Made by a program: the position numbers and the translations under genes
The notes under the pieces: generated by a model
The model's input: the letters and a program-made list of their open reading frames with translations, nothing else
What the model was told of the DNA's origin: nothing
The model's database searches: none
In this document: one piece after another, positions 1 to 14,000 of the stretch
Position numbering within the stretch: position 1 is the stretch's first letter
How the letters are laid out: each line of letters begins with the position of its first letter
Source of the DNA: Mansonella perstans
Lineage: Eukaryota > Nematoda > Chromadorea > Rhabditida > Onchocercidae
Direction: 5' to 3'
Assembly (NCBI GenBank): GCA_037074765.1
Contig: JBAMDO010000576.1
Coordinates: 124,001-188,000 of the forward strand
DNA: 64,000 nucleotides

Positions 1-295
1 ACTACGTGCATTTTAATTTTTGTTGGCTTAGTTTTACTACGTGCATTTTAATTTTTTTTGTTGGCTTAGCTTTACTACGTGCATTTTAATTTTTGTTGGC
101 TTAGTTTTACTACGTGCATTTTAATTTTTTTTGTTGGCTTAGCTTTACTACGTGCATTTTAATTTTTGTTGGCTTAGTTTTACTACGTGCATTTTAATTT
201 TTTTTGTTGGCTTAGCTTTACTACGTGCATTTTAATTTTTTTTGTTGGCTTAGCTTTACTACGTGCATTTTAATTTTTTTTGTTGGCTTAGCTTT
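1..295. repeat. Tandem minisatellite, 35/38-bp units
   Basis: Eight head-to-tail units each begin with ACTACGTGCATTTTAATTTT and end with GTTGGCTTAG plus a T-rich tail. Unit lengths run 35, 38, 35, 38, 35, 38, 38, 38, because the internal T-run is either short or three bases longer. The first six units therefore form three copies of a 73-bp higher-order unit. A degenerate ninth copy (ATTACATGCATTTTAATT) follows at about 296-313. The array starts at base 1, so it very probably extends beyond the window. It lies about 250 bp past the 3' end of the lysine-rich gene. Confidence 0.95.
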
Positions 296-551
296 ATTAC
301 ATGCATTTTAATTGAAATTTATTTCAGCGCTCATTTAAAATGTATGTTCGAATGTATTATTCTAATTATTAAGTGTGACATTTTTACTGAAAATAAAGTC
401 ATTAAATGGTGGAAATTGATTAATAGAAGGAAGACATCAAACTATTTTAGCAAATTCATCCAAAGGAATTTTAAAATTGCTTAGTTTAGCAATTAAAGTT
501 GTTGGGATTGAAATAAGTTTTGTTGTGAAAAATTATTGAAAATTAGGAATT

Positions 552-3500
552 TTATTCTTTGAATTTTTGATGTCGCAACACTTGCGCAAGCAGCGCAATT
601 GTCACACTTTCATTTACTGCTTGTGGCACCAAATTTTTCTGTAACATTTCATATTGCTTTGTGAGTAGATTGCTTCGTCGCATTTTCTTCAGTACCTATA
701 CAATTGCAACATATTAAATTATTTTATAAAATTAAACTAAATTTTGCAAACAGTTTCATCCTTTAATTACATCTTCAAAAGTTCTTATCGATCGATTTTC
801 TATCATTCTAATGAATAAATAAGTTCAGCAAATTAAGTGAAAAGAATCGTCGTCCTAGTATTGATGAGATCTAGAAAGTTAACTTTAAAATAGCGAACTT
901 TTTCAAGAAGTTCTGTATTCAATGGTAAATCGCAAACTGTTTTCATTAAATTTTTAATAATTTCTCTTTCACTCATTGATGAGTTTTCATTCAACAACTT
1001 GTCAAACGCCTCCTAAAATAGCGAATGATAGAGTTGTGTTGAATAGCTCATTCCTCGTAGATTCAGTTTATTTGGATTCTAGTAAAAACTGCATTCAGTA
1101 TGCTATAAAAATGTTGCACATATGGAATATCATCATTTCATTGAAATACTTTATTTCTTTGTAATTTATGCTTCCGCAGCTAAAAATTGATTTACTTTTA
1201 ATGTTACCGCTTTTTCTTCTTCCATCCCATAAATTTCGAGAATCGCTCGAATTTGTGCAAGTCCCTCAACATATGATTGATTCTGTGACTCGTTTGTTTC
1301 ATTCTCTTCTGTATCAAGGCTAAAATTCAACGTAAAGGCGAAGTTTCAATGCTTATCATTTAATAGGCATATAAAATTATTTCTGATAAATTTCTTAATG
1401 AAAAAAATGAGCAGTTTGAAATTGGAACTGCAATTTGCAGATTAGAAATTTCAAAACAAATTTCAAAGCTTCAAAAAAAAAAAAAAAATTTCAGAAATTT
1501 TAAAACAAAATTATTACTATTTGTCAATCTTTGAATGAGACATCACTTCTGGTAGTAACGTAATTGTTGTATATTGAATACGAGCGCATGTTATGTTTTA
1601 TTAAGTCATCAAGTGTTGAACTGATGGTGTCTTTTCATTTCAAATTACAAAAAATTTCTCCGATAATTTAATAGAATGAATTTTGTTCAAAAAAAGGTAT
1701 TTACTTCGTATCAGAAGGAGAAGTGGTCACTGTCGTTTTTCTTTCATCCTTCACAGGTTTTAACTTCTGAATGCTTTGAAATAAGATAAAATAGGCTTGT
1801 ATTCCAAAAACATTTCTTAGCCATGAAAATGAATGAGATGGCTTATCAGAATCGGCTTACCCGGATGAATGAAAGTCAGAGATTCTAAAGGTTAAAGTAA
1901 AAAATATTAATCATACCTGTTTCAACTTCTTTCTCCTTCCTAGCTTTCCATCAGGAAACCTGAAACATTTTCAGTTAAGGTAGAGAGCATTGTAGTATCG
2001 TTTATTTTTTTACCTAGATTCCTGATGTCATACCTAAAACCTGCATCTTGATCATTATAAGCTGTTGAACCATTTGTTGAGGAAAATGCCACATTTGGCG
2101 AACTACTCTCATTCACCACTTCTTTCTTCTTGATTTTATGCTTCATTAATGTCATTTCAGGTTCTTCTGGTGATTCCGATTCTGTAATATTCGTTAAATT
2201 TTCTTAAGTTTCTAGTTTTGAATTTTCATCTCTCTGAATCTATTTTGTTATCTAGAACGGCTGCTGCTGTCGATCTTTTTGTCTCTTCTGTAATTCTTAA
2301 TTTAAACGATGACACGATACCTGGTTTCTGAGTAGTATCACTTCTAGTCTTTTCAATTTTGTTCGTTCCATATAGCGTTGTCGTCATATCTTGTACTTCA
2401 CTGCTTTTCTGAATAAAAACATGCATGATTCTCCGATTATTTCTCCACATTCCATCACTTTCATGTATCACATTTGATATAAGGTCTTTTTTTATTTTTA
2501 TATTATACTTTTCGGGCCTATTGCCCATTTATGTTCTTACCATTTTTTTCACTGATTGTTTCGCGATCATTGTTATTGGTTCTCGTTTTTTTCTTCTCCC
2601 TTTAATGAGACGGGCTTTCTGATCGATCTGTTTGGTATCATCGTCAGATCTTTCGTTTTCTCTAATAGACGCATCTGTTGTAGGAGACTTTTTTAATGTA
2701 CTTGAAATATCCAGCTTCGTTGGAGAAGAAACTATAGCTGCAGAAGTTAATTCGGCAAATGGCGAAGCCAATGAAGTTAAACTGCTATTTGATAATGCTG
2801 CAGAGGTTTTGGCTTTCTTCTTATCTTTCACTTTTTTGGATTCATGAATATTTTCAGAAAACTTTTTTGTTTTTCCTTTTTTCCTTTTAACTTTTTTTTC
2901 TGATTCGCTGACACTGCTTGATTCTTTTTCAGATAAGCTTTTGTCTTTTTCCTTCCGAGCCGAAGCCTTTATTTTGGTCTTCGACAAATTTGGAGATTCG
3001 ACAGGGGCTCTCAAATTCTTGTCCTTCTTTCCACCTTTTCTAACCTTTTTTTTCTTTTCCAGTTCAGAGACACTTTCCGAATCTGTATGAGACTTTTTTG
3101 CATCTTTCCATTCCACAGCCGTTCTTTTTACTTTACCTTTATCCGAAACTGATCCTTCAGAAACTTCAGCAGTTTTCGCCAGTTTCTCTCCTGACTTCTT
3201 ATTCTTCTTTCTCTCCTTTTTAAATTTTTTGACTCCAACTGAATTTTTTATTGAGCTGCTTTTGGAACTCAATTCAGCAAGGTTTTTTACACCCTGCTCA
3301 CCTTTGCTTTTTTCAACTTTCATTTTCTTTGCTCTATCGATTCTTAAATCTAATATTCCAGTAATCCCTTTCGCTCTCTTTTTCGAGGAATTGTTTGATT
3401 TCTCTTGAATGCCTAAAAATGGAAAAAATTGCTCACAGTGCCATGTGAAATTCTTTTATTTTTCAATTCTTTATTTCCTCATGAGATTACTATTCATACT

Positions 3501-4283
3501 TTTCAGTTTGCTATGCTTTGTTTTGGATTCTTAAAGCAATTCTTCCGAATATTTACTTATCGTAGATGACTCTGAATTTTTGTTTTTATTCGTCACTTTA
3601 TCTGGAAGAATTTCTTGTTTGTCTTCTAGCTTTTTCACTTTTTTCACTTTCTTCCACTTTTCATGTTTCTTATTCCTGAAGCCTTTATAGTTATTTCTCA
3701 GCCTATGGTGTTTGTTTTTGTGCTTTTTATTCGGATCGTTAAACATTCTAAAAAATTGAAGAATCTTCAAGAGGCCTTCAAAATTTTGATATGTGCAGAA
3801 CTGTAAAATTGAATTGAAATCAAATGTTATAAGAATAAGATAAAATTTAACGTAATCCTACAAAGACCCCGGACTTTTCAAATACCATGATTCTAAAAAT
3901 GCTGGATAGAATCATTTGACTATTTTAGAAGTTACTTTTTTATGATCTTCCAATAGTACACAGTTATCTGCTTCTCAAAAAAAGTCACAGCTTCAACCTC
4001 AGATTATTAGCCGTTTAAATAACTTGACTAATTCAGAACGTAAAAAATTTCGTGATCAAAATTAACTATATCAAAAAGTGAGCTGTTAGCAGATACAAAT
4101 TATACACTTTTGTCTTAGCTTGTACATAGTTCTAATGGACATATGTATCGACACATCAGTAATTTTGATGACAAACCTCTCAAATTCATCATTTTTGTGT
4201 TTGTTAGTCGGCTTCGTTATTTTTGTTGCACTCCTTAATAGCCAACTATTTTTTGGTGAGAAATTTATATTTTTTGAATCCAT
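552..4283 (-). CDS. Lysine/serine-rich, probably nuclear protein, unrecognised (10 exons, 631 aa)
   Basis: I do not recognise this protein. Phase-compatible exons on the minus strand: 4283-4177, 3747-3557, 3412-2541, 2408-2321, 2181-2014, 1939-1917, 1766-1705, 1319-1208, 1012-884 and 695-552, with stop TAA at 554-552. The ATG at 4283 has an in-frame TAA two codons upstream. Exons 2 and 3 encode about 350 residues dominated by Lys, Ser and Glu, with many KKxK runs (nuclear or nucleolar targeting signal-like; inference). The C-terminal 110 residues differ in character: ordinary, non-repetitive, helix-like sequence (motifs GLAQIRAILEIYG and VLRHQKFKE), probably a folded domain. Exons 5-7 are small and least certain; between exons 4 and 5 an alternative reading runs on to a stop at 2226. 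No domain assignment is offered. Confidence 0.6.
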
Positions 4284-6257
4284 TTCTTAGGAATTAATCT
4301 TTGACTGCAAATTTAAACGAATTGAAATGCAAAAAAAAAAAAAAAAAATACAGGAAATTTAGTTGGTATAAAAGGATTTATATGGATATTTGATCTTCTT
4401 TTAGCAAAATTTTATCTCACCATGTGAATTTCAGGTGCATGCCAGGATTCCATTAGTGAATGAGTTGAACGAAATAAAAAAGAAGATGAATATAAAGAAC
4501 AAGGGTAATATTTACCCGTATCTATGGAAATACAATTTACAGATGTTTACGTGCATGACTAATAATTTAAATGCTTATAGATAGCGGAAACAAAGAGAAG
4601 TAAAATGAGATATCTTCTTGATAGCTTCATAACAAACAAATAAATTCTGATGGACACATACCAACAGCTGGGAATCGGCCGTCCATCAATTCGCTTAATT
4701 AGAAATTGACGAAGGAATCCAGTGTTTTCCATCTTTATTGCTGAAGGCGGCCAAACAGAAAGTGCATCGTAAAGTTAGCAACTTGATACGGAAAACGACT
4801 GCATGCAGTTTCAAACTTTATATTCATAAAATGAGTTAGTGAGTAGAGATTGTCTAAGCTGTTGTTTCATATTTAATGTTAACATATTTCGAAAATTTTT
4901 AAAGACTAGCTAAATAAACGATATTAGAAACACTAATTCCAAGAAAATTCAAGAAGTTACCAGGGAAATTTTCAGGCCTTCAAGATTCTGCAGCCAGTTC
5001 CTACAGTTTTTGTGCTTCAAATTATTGTATCCATGAATCCTCAGAACTCTGCACAGTGAACTAAGTGAAACTGAATTCAAAGAGAACGAATTGAGACTAA
5101 TTTCAAGAACTGCAAGTAATTCTGAAAAATACTTTTGTGCAATGGATGAAACAGATGATAAATTCCTGGCTATTAAAATTGATTCGCCAATGTTGGCTCT
5201 TTTTGCTATAATATTGTAACATCACAACAGACGCCGAAATTTTAATGTTATGTAGAAAAGCAGGCTTACTGTGACTAGATAATTTTATCATTTATATAAG
5301 CAGCTCAGTTATCAGAAGAAAATTAATTACAAGACTTTAAGCAATAAATAGGCATTAAAAAGAATTACTTGCAATTGTAGCAGCATACAAACATGCATTT
5401 CAGTTCATAACAAAGTTTAGATTGATCAATGTTTGATCGATCTTTCAAATTTTTAGATACCTAAACCAATGCAATGAATCAACAAACTGTACGCAAAAAA
5501 TAAACACATACGGAATGAATAAAAATATAAAAGTCAACTGCAGCATGTAAACAATGGATTATTCAAGCTCATTATAACACTATCCAATTTCACATCTGAT
5601 TTGTACAACTATCACCTCTTTTGACGCCAACAATGAGGATTTAAAAAAAAATCCTATCTCGTTCTCCACTTCTCATCAAACCCTATGTTTACATGGCAAA
5701 AGAAGTTTTAAATGCTATTTTGCCAAGGAAAATGTTGCACAACGGATCATTATTTGAATTCTGTAATATTTTCAAACCATAGTAAAAATTCAAAATTGAA
5801 ATAAAACAGATTTTTTACATAAAATGTATAGAACAAACTGCACCTACTGTACTTTTTACAGGGATAAAATAAGATATCTATATTATATGGAAATGCATCA
5901 AGAAACTTTCTACTAATAATTGAATTTTGCAAAAAGGATCATCCAATATCTAAAAAATGATAAGAAAATGAAAATAAAAGACATATATTCCTTCAATAAA
6001 TAAGGATTTTTTACAATCTTACTTAGCAACAAATAAGGATTTTTTACAATCCTACTGCTAAATAACTGTAATCTACGAGGACTTTTGATATTTGCGATTT
6101 AGAATTTATACATTTGTTTTATCTCAATTAAATTGACAAGATAGGAAAATTACAAATGAAATAAATTTAAAAATAATTGGAAGAGATGGGACATATATCG
6201 AATGATCACCATTACCACTTGACAGATCTTGCATCATTTTTTTAAAGACAAGTTGAC
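4284..6257. other. Intergenic, no gene seen
   Basis: AT-rich sequence between the 3' end of ARP1 and the start of the lysine-rich gene. It holds only short shadow ORFs. A 26-bp sequence beginning AAATAAGGATTTTTTACAATC occurs at 5998-6023 and again at 6031-6056 with one change. A degenerate copy lies at 6661-6686 inside the ARP1 gene. Confidence 0.6.
5998..6056. repeat. Short direct repeat (26 bp x2, 7 bp apart)
   Basis: Two copies of a 26-bp unit differ by one T/C change. A third, weaker copy (AAATAAGGATTTTTTTCCAATCACT) is at 6661-6686 within ARP1 intron 5. No function is evident. Confidence 0.8.
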
Positions 6258-8565
6258 TCAGAATGTCTTCCTGTGCAATACTTTCTTTCCTTCGTCTTCA
6301 TACTCCTTTTTACTAACCCACATTTTCTTGAATGTATCAAGACTCGCTAGAATTGAACCCCCTATCCATGTACCATATAATCGCTCCTGCGGAGCGGATA
6401 TCCGAATTTTTACGTCTTTCGGTGCCAGTCGACGCGTCTGTAAACAATATGAGTCTGTAAGCAACCTTCAAGAATTTAAATTGACAAACAAATAAATCAA
6501 GCAGTGAATGTTCATTAAAGCATACTTCAGCTAATAAACGATCACCAAATCCAGCGAACATAGTTGACCCGCCACTTAATACAATATTGCTGTACAAATT
6601 TTTGCGCAGATCTATTTCACAGCGCTGAAAAAAGGATAGGATTTCATATTTAGTAGATTAAAATAAGGATTTTTTTCCAATCACTGCAATATTCAATCTC
6701 TTTAATCCTATTTAGCGGACTCAAAAAAAAGGTTCCAATCAAGAAGTGAAAGTGAAACAGTGTAATTGCAAAAGTTTTAATTACAGTGAAGATAAAGCTA
6801 CATAACTAGAACTTTAAAGATCAGCAGCGAAAACTATGGCTTACTACCTTCGTTCATAATTTAATATGCTATTATTGAACTGCACTCTTAATATAAAATC
6901 TGCGAATTAATAGAAAAATGTAGAAAATTATTTTATCTTTAAAACGCATAATATTCATTTATGTTTACTTAAGGTATGAAAACACTATTTAGATATATGA
7001 ATAAAAAAAATTCAATAAATTATAAAAGTTGATATATAATATATTTCCAAATCTCAAGAAACTCTTCTACTTCATCCATTTTCGAGAAAGCAATTTTGGT
7101 CTAACGTTCACTTAAACTGTAAACTTAGACTATATAGCTGGGCAATTGAAAACAAACAAAAATTAAAGGTCATATTGAAGTGCGTACTCTTATGGACAAA
7201 TCGAGGGCGTTAGCAATGCCTGGCCATTCTTCGCCAATAATGTCTGGCCGAAATAGTATTTCCGCAGCACGAAATCTAGCTGGTCCAATTTCGAGTATTG
7301 AACCATCAGGAAGCTTATATGCTACCTGAATTTTGAAGCTGTAAAATGATTAACAATGCTACGGAAACTGTATTTAGCGAAGATCATCTAACAACTATCA
7401 CAATAACTACAGAAAAGAAGAAAAATACTTTCTCGCTTTCGTTACTTTCTTCTTTTGCAGCATTTGTCGCAATGTAACACATTTTTTCCTTAATTTCTCG
7501 GACAATCTCAAATTCTGATGAACGATGAAAGTTAAATCCTTCTTTGCGAAGTAAAAGACGAAGATATCTAGTCACATCTCGCCCTGCGACATCCATTCTT
7601 TCAATTCTAAAATTTTTTTATTATATCATGCAAAGACTTTGATCTATTCATTAGTTGGTCTGAGATGGAACGCAGTTGGAAAAAAAGAACAGATGAAAAT
7701 TAAAGAGCTGCAGAGCGCGATGGCATAATCGAATATTGATGAAAAACGAACGAACCCATGCTGTATAGCAAAACCTTCAAAAATAGGCACAACATGTGTT
7801 ACACCATCTCCTGAATCCAACACGACGCCTGTAGTACGACCTGTTGAATAAAGCGAAAGAACAGCTTGCATTTGGATATGCAGAGCAGGAATGTTAAAAG
7901 TCTCGAAAAAAATTTCAGCCGATTTTTCTCGATTTTTAAGTGGATTTAGAGGTGCTTCTGTTAGCAATACTGGATGTTCTTCAGGAAATATCTGAAATTG
8001 TAAAGCCACTGTAAATATAACCAACCATATCTATCACCAAATAACGTTTTGTTCAAAAAAAAATTAAGTCTAAAATAAATAGGAAGTAAAATACCTGCAA
8101 CTGATCTTTACTATAAATATACTGCCATACGCGTTCCATATCATTCCAATCCGTTACTATGCCATGCTCCATTGGATACTTCAGTGCTAGCAATCCTCGA
8201 TACTCCTGTGCTTTGGAACCTCAATATGGATAACTTTTACGAAATTGAATTCTGAACAAATCCAATGCATAAAGTGTCATCAATGAGAGAACTGACAAAG
8301 AGCAAAAGTACAAAACAAATTTACAATCTACTTAGCAAATGCTACTAAAGTATATTTTGTGTCTCACGAAAGTAAAACAACAACTTTTACCTATAAACAA
8401 GTCGCCTTCGAGCGCACCAGCCATTACTCTCGTATGTTTCGGCCGTCCCACAAAATTAGCAAAACGACATTTTGGTGTCTGATCACCAGCAAATCCAGCT
8501 TTTATAACTCCAGATCCATTATCGATAACAACTGGCTGATTTGCTATCACATCATAAGAATCCAT
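6258..8565 (-). CDS. arp-1: Actin-related protein 1 (ARP1/centractin), dynactin filament subunit
   Basis: ARP1 polymerises into the short actin-like filament of dynactin, the cargo adaptor of cytoplasmic dynein. Seven exons on the minus strand (8565-8391, 8219-8095, 7991-7756, 7606-7429, 7325-7188, 6624-6526, 6437-6258) join in phase to 376 residues, the length of human ACTR1A. The start [19 protein letters not shown] is nearly identical to the family N-terminus. Nucleotide-binding motifs are visible: [14 protein letters not shown] (phosphate 1), DSGDGVTH (phosphate 2) and [14 protein letters not shown] (adenosine). The C-terminus [13 protein letters not shown]...HRKTF is diagnostic of ARP1 against conventional actin. 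An acceptor-like GGGTTCAG ends 2 nt before the ATG, so trans-splicing is likely. RPS18 ends 545 bp upstream on the same strand. No damage is seen. Confidence 0.97.
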
Positions 8566-9110
8566 GGCTGAACCCGATGAGAGACCTTCCAAACTAATCA
8601 ATATAAACAAAAAAAATTTTAAACCACATTTTGGCTGACAAAACAATCAAATATATAGGGTTAAATAAGTTCACGATGCTTCAAATTAATAGGATTACAA
8701 GCTCATAAAACGCTTACAAATTCATGTGAGGTTAAGCTAATTATGTGAAACCGAATCCAACTACGCCAAACTTCTTTCAATGGAATTTCTACTGTGATAT
8801 TACTGCACAATTACCGGGAGAACTCCTTTGAGTCTAATTAAGCCAACAATTTCAAATGTCTAATTTGTTATTATAATTCACAAGTGATTTCCGATAAAAT
8901 GCAGTACCAGCCACCATTTTCCGCAGTTTTTCAAAACAGTGGATATAAAAACGAGAAGTTGAGAGCTACAGCTCCAATTGATTGTATAATGTTGCAATAT
9001 GTGTTAACAAACTTTATTTCACACAGAACAATACTAAAAAGAAAAAATCAAACAACTCAATGACAGCTTTTACTGAGCCAAAACAGGTAAAAAATCATAT
9101 CACGCTCTAA

Positions 9111-10295
<1,185 letters not shown>

Positions 10296-10552
10296 CTTGC
10301 CTTCCTCACCTGTCCTGTAATCATGTATCCATCATAATATTCATCATAATATCCCCACAAAGCCCTAAACATTGTACTAACAATTAATCTACAAACATAC
10401 AGCTGTCATCCTACGCAACTTCGACCACCTCGCAATGAAACCGAGCGTACCATTAATTAATGAGTCGATAGTATCATCTCCTAAGGCCATAGATAACATC
10501 ACTACTTATGATAGTGATAGGTTGATAATGTCACAGATAATATCACTAATAA

Positions 10553-10710
10553 GCAATACTTAGACAAGCTGATACCCAGGAAATATTTAGTGACAAGCTG
10601 ATACCTAGACAATACTTAGACAAGGTGATACCTAGGCAATACTTAGTGACAAGCTGATACCTAGGCAATACTTAGACAAGCTGATACCTAGGTAATACTT
10701 AGACAAGCTG
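10553..10710. repeat. Minisatellite, ~28-31 bp unit, about 5 copies
   Basis: The unit is GACAAGCTGATACCTAGGCAATACTTAG with an optional TG insertion at the junction. The copies differ by a few substitutions, for example AAGGTG for AAGCTG. It lies between the divergent starts of RPS18 and EMC1, a place where it could affect promoter spacing. Confidence 0.9.
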
Positions 10711-11060
10711 ACAATGTTCCTACTTTTTATGAAGCTAACATCCTCCTGCTTTTTTTATTACTTACGTAGTGTGATTGCGTGATCTGAGATTCCTCCAATT
10801 AACGGAGGAAATCATACAGACAGATTTGCTCACATAAATTGTGCAACTACGAATTAATCCGGGGCATTTTCTTTCCATTACGTGAAATCATGATTTTTTC
10901 ATGATATAATCATCAGCACTCGTACGTGAAATCGAGAAAGAGACTGTTGTCTGATGTAGAACAACAGGAATAATTGAAAAATCACGATTTCACAGGGAAT
11001 AATTGAAGACTAATCGAATGATTCAATTTAGTTTAAAATGATGAAAAGTTCATTTCAGAT

Positions 11061-14000
11061 ATGATGCTTGTTTTGTGGTTTGCAGTAACAGTTTCAGCAA
11101 TATATGAAGACCAAATTGGCAAATTCGATTGGTTAGATTCATAATTTATTGTCTCAAGAATTCGATTTTTTTTTTTGCATTCTTTCTTTTTTTATTTATT
11201 GAATAAGAAAAATTACTTTTTTGGTTTGAAAAATTTTTGAAAATTATTTCTGAATGCAAAAAACAATAGATGCAATTCAGGCATCGTGAATATATTGGTT
11301 GTGCACGGGAACTGCACATGGAACAAATGAAGGATACGAAAATGCCGGATATCTTTCTTTCAACGGAAGCTGGTATGATCGCATCACTAAAAGCATCAAA
11401 TGGACAAATAAGTATCATTTTATAAAATTATTTACTAAATTGAAAATTCTCGAGATCGGCTGTTTCAGTGCCAAAATATCCTTACTTTTTTTTGGTTTAG
11501 AATCTTTAAAGTGAAAGTTTTCTGGAAGCAATAATTATTGTGCTTTTCTTTTCTCATTATCATCACCATATCGATGAGAGAAGAATACATATGCATTAAT
11601 TATGGTTATACAGATAAATTAATGAGCAGAAAGAGATATAGATGAATGCAGAAAAGTCTTTCATCTTCTTACTGTTCGATTGTTACAGCTTGGAGGCGGC
11701 AGCTCGAACATTCATCTGCACTTCGATTATCGTTCTCACCAACAACTAAATGTAATACTTCATATCTACTGTGGATTTTGCTATTCGATTTTAAGCTTTA
11801 TTAAACATTTAATTTCCTTTTATTTGCGTTCTACTATTTTCAACCGTATTTTGTAACCCTTCAGCAAAATAGTTTTCAGTATTAATAACAGTTACAAAGG
11901 ATAGTGAAGTGGTGCGAGCATGGAATCGAGATAGCGGAGTTTTGATTTGGGAAACTCAGATTGAGCAAATCACTTCTACTAGGTAATTACTTCTTTCACA
12001 AAATGAAGTTTTTTTCTAATATCGGTGATGAAAATAGTTTTGGAGCTGTTCCAGAAGTATTGGGAAATTTTTTTCGTTCCGGAAAATGGCCTACATAATT
12101 AAATAGTAGGTTTTTGTGAAGAAATTTTTTGAGCACTTTTGCTTAGATATGTATATTTAACACTCTAACAAATGCTACTGAAAAAAATTGTTTATCACTA
12201 ACAAAAATTCTTCACAGCTGGGAGAAAACGGAAACATTAATATCAAATAGAATCGTGTTCATCTTAAGAGGCGCTCATGTTACAGCACTTTCTTTATCTA
12301 GCGGTCAAGTTAAATGGTCAACGAATGCGGGGAACATAGAGTAAATTTTAAAGCTTAATTCCCAATTTATATATTTTGCTACTCAGACCAGAAAATTCTA
12401 TTAAACATGCTGTTCGGCTTATCAGTTTTCTAATGAATATGTCTCCGTCAAGGAGAACATTTAAAATACTTATTGAATTATAGGTATATGAATATTTTAG
12501 GAGCTACATTGGTTCAGTACCAGGATCACAAACAATTAATGTGGTTGGTGGTGTTGAAGAAGCAGAATTAGTAGTTATTCAGATTGATGTAACGAATGGT
12601 GCAATTATAAAAGTTCGGAATCTTGCTGCAAGCTGGTTAAGTCAGAAAAGGTCAGAAAAGCTTTTGATCAAAAATTTTTTCCTGTTAATAAAGATTGATT
12701 GAGTTGTCGAAAATTGGATTGAATTGGAATAATAGATATTCGAATATAATTTGGTGGATAAGATAGATATAAAAAAGTATATCTTTTTGCACAGTGAAGA
12801 GTTTTTTTTTTTTTTTTTCGTTTAGAAATCATTACGATTAAACTCATAAGTCATGCAAGTAGTGACAAAAATTCTTTTGCAGATGCGTTTTGTCTAAAAT
12901 GTTGTTGCAATGTTTCGATAATAAAGGCTTTTATGTTACCGATTTATCTTTGGATCCATTCAATGTGCACCACATTCCACTTCAGTCTATAGTTGAAATT
13001 TCTAATTTGAATGTAAAAGAAGTAATGGCTGTATCAACTCTCACGAATACCTATGTTTATCGTGTTGGTTTATCAGAACCACCAGTGCTGATTTTAAAAC
13101 TGGAAAAGGTAAGATTATTTTTAGAAATAAACATTTCATATAACTGGCATTGAAATTATCCTTAATTTTAGTGAAATTTGTTGCCATTTTCAGATTGAAG
13201 CAGTTTCCTCACATGTGGCTAGCAGTGGGCAAAATCTTTTAGCTATTGCAACATCTACGAATAACATCGTCGTTTATAATGCTATGAATGGAGAGCAGCT
13301 ATTTACGGGAACTATTCCAGAAAAAGATCCAGCTCCCATAAAACTCTTTTCTTTTATCAAAAAAGCAAACGAATTCGAATTTGCCATTGTTCTGGAAGAT
13401 TGCAGATTTGTTTATTTGGTTGGCTTATCAAACAAACTTGCTATAGAATGGATCAGACATGAAGCATTAAGTACCATTACTTCAGTCGAAATGGTTGATT
13501 TACCTTTATCCGAAGCACAAGCTGATATCGAGTCAGAATTTGCTACGGATGACGGTTTGTTGAATCTGAACATATGAGTTTTCATTTTTTACAAAATTTT
13601 ATCAAAATTTTTTGAAATTGTGAAAATATTTATATCGAGAACTTTCTCCATTTTTCAACACTCTAGTTTGTTTGATTAGTCTTACAAATTAGTTTGCTTA
13701 ATTACAAACTTTTTCTTGTAATTAAGCTAACTTCCAATTTTTTCCGCTTTACATGAAATAAAAAAGCACAAAACGAATATTTTGCAGATTCATCGCATAT
13801 TACTGTGACTTAAGTTTTATACTCTAGCATTTTTCATAAAATAATAGCCAAGCTATGCCAATGCAAGTCTTGATTTCACAACTTTGTCTTCTGCAGGTAC
13901 CATAATGGAATCGTTAATACGGCGTCTGAAGAGTCAAATGGAACAGTTTCGTCGCGCCTGTATTGGTGCGGCAAATCAGATTTTTTCGTCGAATTTTTTA

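Noticed and set aside
2226..2320. Exon in the lysine-rich gene after a 33-nt intron, ending in EETKRSTAAAVLDNK
   Set aside because: A 33-nt intron is too short to trust, and the stretch leads to a stop. Skipping to 2181 from the same donor keeps phase and reaches the rest of the gene. A minor isoform is still possible.
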